This document shows, piece after piece, positions 1 through 9,745 of a DNA stretch of 64,000 nt. The notes under the pieces are model-generated. The model ran no database searches, had not been told where the DNA came from, and saw only the letters and a list, made by a program, of their open reading frames with translations. The position numbers and the translations under genes are program-made. This DNA is from Branchiostoma lanceolatum (lineage: Eukaryota; Chordata; Leptocardii; Amphioxiformes; Branchiostomatidae): NCBI RefSeq assembly GCF_035083965.1, contig NC_089726.1, forward strand, positions 25,424,103 through 25,488,102. Direction: 5' to 3'. Position 1 is the first letter of the stretch, and the number at the start of each line of letters is the position of its first letter.

Positions 1-4
1 AGAG

Positions 5-2953
5 CACTGCACGAAATGGCCACGTATCCTGACGGATCCGACGTACCCGGATCGGGCCACATGGCATTTCCGAGCGAATCCGGACAAATCCCAGTTCACT
101 GATCGGATACCGAGGTGCCCGCAGATCCGACACATTCCGACGTCGTATTACTCCGGATCCGTGATGCGCCTCGGATACCCGAAGCTATTTGCGCGGATCC
201 CTCGTTTTCTTTAAATATTTGGAATGTTCGGATTGTTTGTATGTCGGTAATTACTTCGGCTCCTGACAAATGAATGCACACTACTACTGCACGGCATGAT
301 CTCAGATCCTGACGAATCCGGAATCGCACATCATAGCAGACACGGAAAGTTTCCGATTGGATCCGATGAACCTCAGATCCGACAATTCCGGCGCCGTATA
401 CGTCTGGATCCTTCATTCGTTTCGGGTACAGATACGGAACGTTTCCGAGCAAATTCGGACAAATACCAGGAACACCTCAGATCCAGCAATTCCGATGCTG
501 TATACGTCTGGATACGTTTCGGGTACAGACAGAATATCTACTCGGATCTTTCATTTTTTTATGTATTTGCCAATATGTTAGAAGTTCAGATTATTTGCAA
601 GTCATGAGCTGTCTCGGATCCTGACGTATACGGAACACGGATTCGTGTCGGATATCCAAATTACCCACAAGACACTTCTGGGCGCGACAAACGTTAACGG
701 TTTTCTTTCGGTTAACAGCACAGACAAGAACGGCGTGTCGTCACCTTCTGTGCTTGACATGGCATCGCCAGAGTCTACCATGGTCGACCATGTACCAGTG
801 ATTTTTGAGTGGCTTGAGAGTCGAAGGGAATTAGGTGTAAACTCAAACGCACGGAATCCAGTTGTCTTCTTCGTGCATGCAATATTCATCGCCCCCCTCC
901 CCCCTTGTAAAGCTGGTCGGGAGTTGATTCATCATATAGAGGGACTGCCCTTTGGTAAGTACAAATTGAAAAATTGCTGTTTCTAACTAGTTTTAGCGTC
1001 CGTTATCCTCCTATTTTATCATCGCATTCGCATGACCATAAGAATTCTCCAGCCGACCTGCCCTTTTACGGCGTTAGGATCTAGGAAATTTAAAATTTCA
1101 ATTTGTTCATTCTTGCCAATGGTCAGCAGACATGTGTGTCTGGTTAACGTTTCAGGTACAAAATAGCAAGCAGTTGAGGGAAAGATAATTAAAGATATGG
1201 AAGGGAGGAAAATGTCATAAGTATTATATTTGTCCCACAAAGATCCCACAGTTTGTGGATAGTGAACTAGAACTTATAAGGAGGCAGTAGTGTGCTTCAG
1301 TGATTATTTCATTCAGTTATAGCCGTGCATGTTTGATCGATATCATATTCAAGTTATAGATGTAAGTTTTACGTAGTCAATTCAACGATGCCCAAATTCA
1401 TGTTTTTTACACATGTGAGTATGTGATATGTTTAATATTTGTCATTGTTTCCCTTTATATATATATATCCAGTACATCATCGGCAGATACTTCCTTCACA
1501 AATGCAGCACATATTGTGAGGACCTTGGCTGGGAACAAAGCAATCAACTGTCAGATGTTCAGCTGCTGAGTACCTCAGGCTCCATCGGTAAGGCTTAAGT
1601 CCATCATCGGTACACTTCAATGTTAGCTGAGACAGGCATAATGGATATCCATTGTCCCGTGTTTTTTGTTAGCTGCTGTGATGAAACGAAGCCCATGTCA
1701 AAATCATGTGACATGTTCCTTAAATGCGGGAATTGATATCTATTAATCATTTGGTTTTATCATATAGGAACTGGTTCATCACAAGATGGACTCCAAACTG
1801 AGTCCAACATGCAGATACAGAAGAAATCAGCCTTGCCTGTACCTTACCAAGAGTGCATGGAAGAAGTGGACTCAGATGTAGTCAGAGAATGGGGAGAGGA
1901 CGATTATACACATGCAGTTCCACGGCATATGCTACTTACGTTTAAAATGTGGCGTGTCATCATGGGAGTTTTTCAGACAGTATAATGTTACATTCTATTT
2001 TCAACCTCTGTATTTGAAATAATTGTATCTGATGGCTTTTAGACGAAGAGCTGGCCACAAATAAGGCTTTTATTACTTTAGTGGAATATTTAGAACATGT
2101 AGATAATTTTGGTCCAAGGGCACTATACAGTAGTAAATATTACCACAATGTTGTGATGGTGTTAATTGTAATACATTTCATAATTTTTCAGAACATTGTG
2201 CTTGCACAACCCCAATTTACCGACATTAACCTGCATATGCAGTAGTGCTTTGAGTATGTGGATGTCCCTCAGCCTGTCTCAAACGAAATGGATTATTTAG
2301 CCACATAGTACTTCCGTATTGTATTGTATTTGATAGTTTTTGAACTTAGAAATACATTATGTTGAAATATGAAATAATGCATATGTTACATACAGGCTTT
2401 CCCAAACTTCCTGTCATTCAAAATGATGTTTTGGGTATAGTAAAATTAGGAATGCAAGCACTTCCGTTACGGATTCGTTGTTGGGTCCACCTTTATCCGT
2501 CAGTATTCACCATTTTCCTCATAATACAGAAAAATCCCTGTACGTATCCGTCAGGATCTGTGGCATCTCCGTACAGTTTACGGCTCCGTATTCGTCGAAA
2601 ATACCTTATTTCGGATTCCTCCGGAAATATTCCATATCCCGGTGCGGAAATAGTCGGATACGTTACACGAATCCACCTGTATCCGTCAGTATCCGTCAGT
2701 ATCCGACAAAAATACAGAAAATCCCTGTACATATCCGTCAGGATCTGTGGCATTTCCGTACAGTGAACGGCTCCGTATTCGTCGAAAATACCTTATTTCG
2801 GATTCCTCCGGAAATATTCCATATCCCGGTGCGGAAATAGTCGGATACGTTACACGAATCCGCCGGTATCCGTCAGTATCCGTCAGTATCCGACAAATAT
2901 ACAGAAAAATCCCGTTACGTATACGCCGGGAAACGAGGCCATTTCGTGCAGTG
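5..2953 (+). mobile_element. CACTA/EnSpm-like non-autonomous DNA transposon, copy A
   Basis: The termini are inverted repeats starting CACTGCACGAAATGGCC on the left, with the complement ending at 2953. The flanking triplets are GAG on both sides (2-4 and 2954-2956), a 3-bp target duplication. Ends beginning CACT with a 2-3 bp duplication are characteristic of CACTA/EnSpm elements. Both subterminal zones are packed with short variants of GGATCC/GGATACG/TCCG motifs, as expected for transposase-binding repeats in this superfamily. The right side also carries a tandem unit of about 185 bp (about 2520-2935). The interior (600-2350) is unlike the ends and holds a few short ORFs but no recognisable transposase, so the copy is probably non-autonomous. 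A second copy lies inverted at 14015-17025. Confidence 0.8.
603..1979 (+). other. Exon-like open segments inside CACTA copy A
   Basis: Three stretches stay open and are bounded by splice-like sites: about 603-954 followed by gtaagt; 1473-1587 preceded by an ag and followed by gtaagg; and 1768-1979 preceded by a tatag and ending at a TAA. The same stretches occur in copy B (16173-16550 and 15115-15690, minus strand). The second and third join in phase. The first does not join the second in phase at the sites I chose, so no complete transcript is claimed. I do not recognise the product. It may be a captured host gene fragment or an internally deleted element gene. Confidence 0.3.
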
Positions 2954-4213
2954 GAGGGTCACCGAAACGTCGGTTGAATAAATCCCTTGGTTGTCAAAAA
3001 ATAGTATTTTTATTCAGTGACTTACGAACCTGATGAAAATATTCACAGGTATGATGTATCATTCCCAAATTTATAGGGAGTGATGTACATGTCAAGTTTT
3101 ATAAGTCCTGTAATTTTGGTGACGTTAAGACGTAATGTGACGTAATTGTGACGTCATAGATGTGATTTTATTGGCTAAATAGAGAATTCCCTTAAAGGAA
3201 ACCAAAGCAATTTTAGGATCCCAAAAATCGTATTTTGAAAGTCAAATTTATTTAGTAATTTCTATACATGATAAATTCAAACAACACTATCACAATGTAT
3301 GGCAACGTCCATGATGCAAAAATATGACGTTTTTGACGTGGGAACCCACTGAAAATCATGGCCGAAGTTTTTGTAGGCTCGCGAAACTAAGGGGATCATC
3401 GTACGGCATGATTTTGCGCGGTTTTAAAATCCTAAAAGTATGAAGTTATTAAGCAAATGTGCTAAACAATGTTAGTAAATGTCACTACAATAAAGATTTC
3501 AGCATCTTTTCAATTTCCATTTTTGGGGCCCTAATATTGCTTTGGTTGCCTTTAACATCTAAAGGTATTAAACAAAATAGTATGTAGTGTTTATTTTAAG
3601 GTATACCAAGACATATCACGTAATTGGTTACTACGTTGACGTCAAAATGACGTCATCAAATGACGTCACGTGTTGTTAGCGACCCCTAGGGATCCGCCAT
3701 CTTGGATCGGCCATTTTGAAATTTTCAAAAATACTTTTTTCCACTTATGACCGCAAAAAACGCAAATGTTTCTGTTAAAGAAAATGCCACGTAGTGACGA
3801 TTTTGAAAGCAAAAAAGCTTATTGATACCTTAAATAGTGTAATGATCCGCCATCATGGATTTTGACCGATTACGTCATCAAAGTAGCAAAAATTATGAAT
3901 ATTAAATCATGAAAGTTACATCTAATTACATCTGATAATAAACATGTAGGAAAAGTAGTTTGGTTGAGCAAGAAAACCTAAGAAATATCATTGTTTTAAA
4001 AAAAATCAGTGATTTTTGCATAAAATGCCTTTCAGAAACCCGTTGCCATGGCAACACGAAAAATGATAAACTTATACTATTATCATAATATTGTTGCCAA
4101 CTAAATTTTAGGAAAAGTCAACAAGTTTGGTAGTCCTAGCATATGGCGTTCGGCAGTTATACGATGTCAAAGTTGGCGCGGGCACTTTTACCCCACCCCC
4201 AGTCTTGATAGGG
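2954..4213 (-). mobile_element. piggyBac-like element, copy X, joined to 18S rDNA at a TTAA
   Basis: Read on the minus strand, this stretch is homologous to the interior of the piggyBac-like element at 48941-50207 and more weakly to 43280-44602. Shared blocks include the strings around tgacgtcat, gttgccatgg and gtgcccgcgcc. The right end reads, on the minus strand, TTAA followed by CCCTATCAAGACTGGGGG, and the TTAA at 4214-4217 is also the junction with 18S rDNA. The left end has no TTAA and is cut by the CACTA copy ending at 2953, so the element is incomplete. No transposase ORF is present. It carries a nested TTAA-flanked MITE at 3196-3551. Confidence 0.65.
3196..3551. mobile_element. TTAA-flanked MITE nested in copy X
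   Basis: The 356-bp body begins AGGAAACCAAAGCAATTTTA and ends with the near complement (ATTGCTTTGGTTGCCT). It is flanked by TTAA at 3192-3195 and 3552-3555. The homologous position in the element at 48941-50207 lacks the insert, which confirms it as an insertion. A TTAA duplication indicates piggyBac-type transposition, but the ends do not start with CCC, so it belongs to a different family from its host element. There is no coding capacity. Confidence 0.75.
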
Positions 4214-4450
4214 TTAAAGAGCACCCATTCCAATTACGGGGCCTCAAAAGATTGTTATTTTTCGTCACTACCTCCCCGAGTCGGGAGTGGGTAATTTGCG
4301 CGCCTGCTGCCTTCCTTGGATGTGGTAGCCGTTTCTCAGGCTCCCTCTCCGGAACCGAACCCTGATTCCCCGTCACCCGTTGCCACCATGGTAGGCACAG
4401 AACCTACCATCGAAAGTTGATAGGGCAGACATTCGAAGACCGTGCGATCG
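4214..4450 (-). rRNA. 18S rRNA gene fragment (pseudogene)
   Basis: On the minus strand this reads as the 5' third of small-subunit rRNA. It includes the segments containing TCTGCCCTATCAACTTTCGA, ACGGGGAATCAGGGTTCG, GAGAAACGGCTACCAC and CAAATTACCCACTCCCGA, ending at the GGAATG...CTTTAA stretch. At 4214 it is interrupted by a piggyBac-like element. At its 5' side, near 4438, about 20 nt normally lying between CACGGTC and the TTCAAATG-like block are missing, and upstream sequence is not 18S. No further 18S, 5.8S or 28S is recognisable. This is a dispersed rDNA fragment rather than a working gene. Confidence 0.85.
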
Positions 4451-5930
4451 GGAGAGGACCGCCGCGGCCGCGGGCAGGGCGCCGAGCGCCGCCGAGTCCG
4501 TCGCTACCGTGAGGTGGGAACGCGCCATGGAGATGGCCGCGAACCCTCGGGAGCCTGAGCGCAGAACTCCCGGCCACACCTGACCGTTGCTTCCCTCAAC
4601 GCCCGAACCGTCCGTCAGGAACTGTCCCGCACTCTCACGACCGGACGCATCCGCTGGCAAGGCGGACGGCCGGGTCTCGAACCGCCAAGTCTGCAAGGCG
4701 TACTCGCATGCAGACGGAAGGGGCTAGCCGTCGCCGTTGGGTCCGCCGCTTGCTCACCTCGAGGGCCTGCCCCGGCGCTGGTTCCGGACGCCCGTCGGCA
4801 CGCCCGTCCTCGCCCGCAGGAGCGGAGGAGCAGACGCCTTCCAAGCCGGTTGTCGACCTCTGGCTGCCCTCGCGGGGAGTGCCAGCCTGGTCAGCAGGGG
4901 AGAAAATCGACTGGTGAGAGTGTGCGATTGCTCGCCGTGGATTCCCGAGCTAGTCAAAAAACGACCACTCTCTCAAGGTAGGTTAAGCGATCCACGACAT
5001 GGCCAGACAGACAGGAAAAAACACCGCAAGTCGGCCACGGGGTAGGCCCCGGGGGCAACAGGCGACCGCCCCCGCCGGCAAGGGGAGACCCGTCCCGGTC
5101 GACCCCATTGCTCAGCCGACCGGTCCAATCCCTCCACCCTGGGCCCGGCCCCACACCAGACGCGTCCTGATCGTTCGCTTGGCGGGCCAAGGGCTCCCTC
5201 CTGGGCGGTCGGAGTCGGGCGGGTGAGACGCTCACTCCCCCCGCCGACCGCCGCCCCGGCGCCCGAAGCCAAGTCCGATGAGGCGGTCGGCGGGACAAAC
5301 TCATCGGACGACCCCGTCTTTCCTCCGTGCAGGGGTCTTGCCCGTGCCAAGCCGGCACCGCTCGCACCCTCCCGGACTCGTTAGCCCCAAGCAGTCTTCC
5401 GTTACGGTCTCTAGAAAAGATGTTGCCTAGTCAAAAAACGACCACTCTTCACAAGGTAGGATCAGCGACCTACACCTTGGTCAGCCACCCTGACGAAATC
5501 CAAAAGTCGGGGCAGGCCGGAAAGTCGCATGCCATCGTGTAGCAGACGGTCTCAGGAGCAAAGAAACACCAAACGCGGTCCGCCCGGCGGCTTCCGGCGG
5601 CCGAAACGGGCTCGAGAACCGGCTGCCCTATGGTTAAAAGATAGCTAATAGTTAAGAGATGGTAGGAATTTGATAGTCATCGAAGGAAGTTGGTGCCAAC
5701 CAAGCGCTTTACGGGACCCGGGACCGTTCATAGATGGAACGGCGCCTGCCCTCCTGCGGCGACGGACCTGCCGCTGAGTATGACGGCCGAAGCCGGCCGC
5801 CGCCCGGCCTCTCACGGCCGCCAAGGCGTCGGGAACGGCCCGACAATGCTTAATTGCGTCAACACCGGGCTACGCCGTGGTTTGGCCGGTGTTTCCCTTT
5901 TTCGCTCCGACCGCTAAAGTGTTAAACTTT
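4451..5930. other. GC-rich unassigned block next to the 18S fragment
   Basis: The block is strongly GC- and CpG-rich compared with the AT-rich surroundings and ends abruptly before an A/T-rich tract at about 5935. It contains a duplicated block of about 55 bp starting tagtcaaaaaacgaccactc at about 4951 and again at about 5429, spacing about 478 bp. It also contains an inverted pair around ccgatgaggcggtcggcgg. Long ORFs on both strands have the overlapping-frame look of GC-rich noncoding DNA and show no domain. It may be rDNA intergenic or external spacer, or a retroelement UTR. I cannot decide from sequence alone. Confidence 0.4.
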
Positions 5931-6779
5931 TATTCAAAAAAAATAATTTTATATATATATCTACATTGAAGTTCCCACAACAATCTACCAGGCCGGGCGA
6001 GGGTCTGGAAGTGGGACGCATATTTCTAAAGCTATAACGTTAGGGATTTTTGTTTGTTTGTATTGCATACCCGGCAAAAACCGCCTCATGGCGTAACGAA
6101 CCAGTTTTGTACTTAAAACTGCAAGCTCCATATCCAGACAGATTCATTTGATGCACTTAACCCGGACGGACACCCGTTTTTTATTCGATTAGTTTGATGG
6201 GTCCTTTAACGTGCTCGAGGTGTAGCTCTCCTAATTACGGTGCCTCCATTCAACTCCCTGTCTGAGGGACGTCCCCAACCAAATCTAGTTACTCATTTTC
6301 ACCCGAGTCGATTAGAGAAAATGGTATGAAGTGTATTTCCAAGGGCAGAACATTGGAACCTGTCAGGAATTCGAACTCGGTACGTCCAGGTCATGAGTCA
6401 ACAACCTTGCACAACTTTTCTACGAGTGAATGGATCGGGCTCACGGGCCCTTAGAAATTATTAATCAGTTGGTCCCCGCTAGAAATCTACCGGGTGTCAT
6501 TCAGTGACACACGACCCCACCCCCCTCCCAACCCCCGTGCTGCAATCATCGCCCCCTCCGTCACAGGTCGATGTTGTTGACGTGGTTCGGATTCAGGATG
6601 TCTGCCGCAGCCGTTGGTGTTACTCGGAGCCCCACGAGGAGGTGCATGGCGAGTCGGACTTTGCTCCCAAGTCTTTTATCTGCAAAACCAACGAAATATT
6701 TTCCCCTGGCCGATTTCTCTGATTGGTGATTAACCTTTGATATCCTTGCCTTCTTTAGACAATTACCTGCAATTACTTT
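5931..6779. other. Unassigned intergenic sequence
   Basis: After an A-rich and TA-rich tract (5935-5965) I recognise no gene. A 72-codon ORF at 6504-6722 has no recognisable domain. A sequence resembling a reversed tRNA B box occurs near 6367-6380, but there is no matching A box or cloverleaf. Confidence 0.4.
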
Positions 6780-6804
6780 TGTTGTCTATGTTGGAGTAGG
6801 CTTT

Positions 6805-7045
6805 GCAGTAAATGAACGTGAATGAACACGAAGTACGAAGAACCACTGAAGAATGAACACGTAGTACGAAGAACCAATAATAAGCACGTAGGACCAAGGA
6901 CAATATATAGAAAACATCCTGTATAATGTCCTTGGTAGTACGAAGACCCAAGAATGAACACGTAGTACGAAGAACCAAGCCATTGAGCTCGTAGCTATAG
7001 TTCGAAGACCCAAGAATGAACACGTAGTACGAAGAACCAAGACCA
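6805..7045. repeat. Minisatellite of gaatgaacacgtagtacgaagaacca units
   Basis: The phrase aatgaacacgtagtacgaag recurs at about 6853, 6952 and 7014, with shortened or mutated versions between them (6805-6845, 6870-6900, 6935-6955). The units are imperfect and interspersed with short unique pieces, so the array is degenerate. The apparent ORFs on the minus strand are products of the repeat. Confidence 0.65.
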
Positions 7046-7293
7046 TGACTGTATACTATAAGATGGCTTACCTGATCAGGCACAGCAAGGTATTTTCTTA
7101 ACCTCCGCTTGGGTACAGGAACAAAGGACAAGAAACACTGTTAAGTTTTGTTTGCAAGATAGTCTGAGTCACTCAGTGATAAGTCACACCTTCACCGCCC
7201 ATTTCCCCTGTTGCTATTTGCTTTGAGATAGCAGAACCGGAATATTTTTTTGTATACATGGGGCGCTCCTGGCGGGCTGCCACATAGTTTTAA

Positions 7294-7916
7294 AGGGCAT
7301 TAGACACCAATGACATCAACATTAAGAATTTCCGGAAATTACATAAAACATAATACTATTGTTTAATAAGAAAGAAAGTTTCACAGCATATTCACACTTC
7401 GGATGTTATTGAACATCGAACCAAGAAAGCATCATACCTCCAGCTTTTGATTCTTCCCACCAGGTAATTACATTAATCAGTGACTTGCCTGCTCATGACG
7501 TCACAACGAACATGGCATCCGATTTGGAACTTTGCACAACGACTCGGTGAGAACGTTATTTTACAAGGAAACGAAATAGATATTGCTATGTTCTTTAATT
7601 AAATGTTATCACGATAATTAAGCACTGTTTGCTCATTAACTAATGTTTTTCGCAATCCGTTGTGTAAGGTTCCGTACCGGCTGCCGTGTTCATTGTGACG
7701 TCATGAGCAGACATTAGTCACTGATTAATGTAATCACCTGGTGAGAACATCAGAAAAGAATAAAGAGCTGGATTCATGGAAGTATGGTTTCTGATGGTTC
7801 AATGTTAGATAACATCAGAAGGGTGTGTATTTGTTTTAAACGTTTATATTCCTTCAATTCATGCTATTCCTATTTTAGATAATAAGAAAATGTTGTATTT
7901 TGGTGTCTTTTGCCCT
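7294..7916. mobile_element. TTAA-flanked 623-bp palindromic MITE
   Basis: The element begins AGGGCATTAGACACCA and ends with the complementary TGGTGTCTTTTGCCCT, flanked by TTAA at 7290-7293 and 7917-7920. Almost the whole length is an imperfect inverted repeat. For example, the block around taattacattaatcagtgac (about 7465) is matched by its complement near 7710, and the block around ggatgttattgaacatcg (about 7400) by its complement near 7805. There is no ORF. The TTAA duplication points to piggyBac-type mobilisation. Confidence 0.8.
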
Positions 7917-7924
7917 TTAAACGC

Positions 7925-9745
7925 TCCGACTTTCCGCGTAAAAACTTTGCTTTTCAGCCTCTAGTTTTTAAGGACAGTGTTTTAGTGTGTGTATAGAGGT
8001 TCAGCGTTTTAACACTCGGACAGCAATGTGTATATACCCACTTCTTTGCTTCCTGATGGTCTTCTACGCGCAAGACAAGGACATGCCGGCTGCTGCTGTG
8101 GGAGGGCGACACTATTCCCGGTCCGATTTACTGTCTTTGTGTGGAAAGTATGTAGTTCCTGTGAAGACCAAGAGTCTGCTTGTACAGTGCGGCATCAGGC
8201 ATACAAGGGGATGCAAAGCTGGATGTATGAGAGCAAGGAAAATCCCCACCATCATCAACAATCGTCAAATTTTGGCCGAAGAATGTCGGACATTCCTAAA
8301 GACAAAGGTGCGTCATCGTTACCTTGCCATCGTGGATCCAATTAAGATGGAGGATCGCCCATTGGCTGCGGTAGGTAACCAGGTGAAGCCCCACCCAATG
8401 CCGAACATTCTCGTCTGCAACGTACGATCTATTTGCAACAAAAAACATGAACTGGAAGCCGCAATTGCTACGTATTCCGCACAGGTAGCGTGCATTACTC
8501 AATCCTTGGCTAATGCTGATGTACCTGATCACGTTTTGTCGTTTATTCATTTATTTGTACAGCTGCGTACAATGACTTAGAAGTACTGTGGATCGAGGTC
8601 CGGCCACGTCGGCTCCTTAGGTCTGTTTCTGTTATAGTACTTGGTGTTGTTTACCACCTTCCATGTAGAAATAACAAAGATGGAGATGATCAGATTCTGA
8701 AACACCTGGTTAACACTATCGATGTTATACACCGTCGCAAACCTCAACCCGGTGTCCTGCTGTGCGGCGATGTTAACAGACTACCCCTACGACGTATCCA
8801 TGCCGCCCATCCGACACTGAGGCAAATTGTCAAGCAGCCCACCAGGGGCTCAGCTGTTCTCGACGTCGTGATCACGAATGTTGATCGGCTCTACCGCGAT
8901 CCTCGGGTAATCGCACGGATAGGTAGAAGTGACCACGCCTGCGTCGTGCTACAAGCTTGGTCTCTGGATGAGAAGCAAGCTCCAGGCAAGCTGTCTCGTA
9001 GAGTAGTCTCTCACTCCAACAAACCAACCTTTGCCCTCGCCATTGCCTCAACTGACTGGTCACGTGTGCTTCAAGCCGCGTCGGTGGAAGAGAAAGTCTC
9101 AGCGTTCTACGACACCATCATGAGTCTGGTGGAGCATCATTTCCCGCTGATGGTCAGGTCAGTTCGGACGAACGACAAAAGCAGGATGACGGAAAGGGTG
9201 AAAGGAGCGATTTCACAGAGGCAAGCGGAATTCCTGCGACACGGAAAGTCGCCCTTGTGGAAGCAACTGAGGAACAAGGTGGTAACTGTGGTGCAGCAGG
9301 CAAAAAATTGGCACTACCGGAACTGTATAAAGGATCTTAAACAAGAAAACCCGCGCAAATGGTGGTCATGTATAAACCGAGAGCTTGGAAGATCGCAGGA
9401 GAAGCCGAGACGTTCTGTAAAGGATGGGACCCCAGAACAAGTGGCGGAAAAGATCAGCCAGCACTTTTCTGAGGCATGGTGTCAGGGTGCGCCACTGCAC
9501 ATGTTTCCTCTACCACTCGGTGAACCTGGTCCCGAACTGTGCTCAATTGGAGAGGTCAAGTATCTTCTGAAGTCTGTCAAATCCAAGAAGGCATGCGGTC
9601 CAGATAATCTACCGAACTGGATTCTAACGGAGTTTGCAGATGACCATTCCCCGATTATAGACCACTTATTCAACACCTCATAAGAAGAAGAAATAGTACT
9701 TGTTGCCTGGAAGTCAGCAAACGTGGTCCCGGTGCCTAAATTTGC
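7925..9745 (+). pseudogene. Non-LTR retrotransposon 1, EN and start of RT (decayed)
   Basis: An open frame from 7987 to 8580 ends in the start of an apurinic-type (EEP) endonuclease: NILVCNVRSICNKKHELEA at about residue 138. A different frame from about 8573 carries the endonuclease C-terminus, with GVVYH, GDVN, LDVVITN and the catalytic-type SDH motif in GRSDHACVVLQ, then a linker. It runs into the beginning of a reverse transcriptase (KSKKACGPDNLPNWIL) before stopping at 9683. The middle of the endonuclease is deleted at the frame change. The layout fits the Jockey superfamily (CR1/L2 type). RT catalytic motifs are absent because a second element takes over near 9745. Coding is destroyed. 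Confidence 0.75.

Noticed and set aside
2359..2977. ORFs rich in RIRRKYLISDSSG and similar strings (also 13937-14798)
   Set aside because: They are three-frame readings of the 185-bp CACTA subterminal tandem unit, not proteins.
3030..3060. Hammerhead ribozyme core at cctgatgaaaat (also near 47311 and 47488)
   Set aside because: No GAAA core strand and no closing stems at the required distance were found.
4960..4990. Resemblance of ccactctctcaaggtagg to the 28S R2 insertion site
   Set aside because: Only about 13 bases match and flanking sequence is not 28S; the second copy at 5440 is even less similar.
4373..5367. Long ORFs of 100-137 codons in the GC-rich block on both strands
   Set aside because: They overlap in several frames, lack any domain, and one runs into the 18S sequence; this is expected for GC-rich noncoding DNA.
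6360..6420. tRNA or tRNA-derived SINE on the minus strand
   Set aside because: Only a B-box-like gagttcgaattcc is present; no A box, acceptor stem or cloverleaf could be formed.
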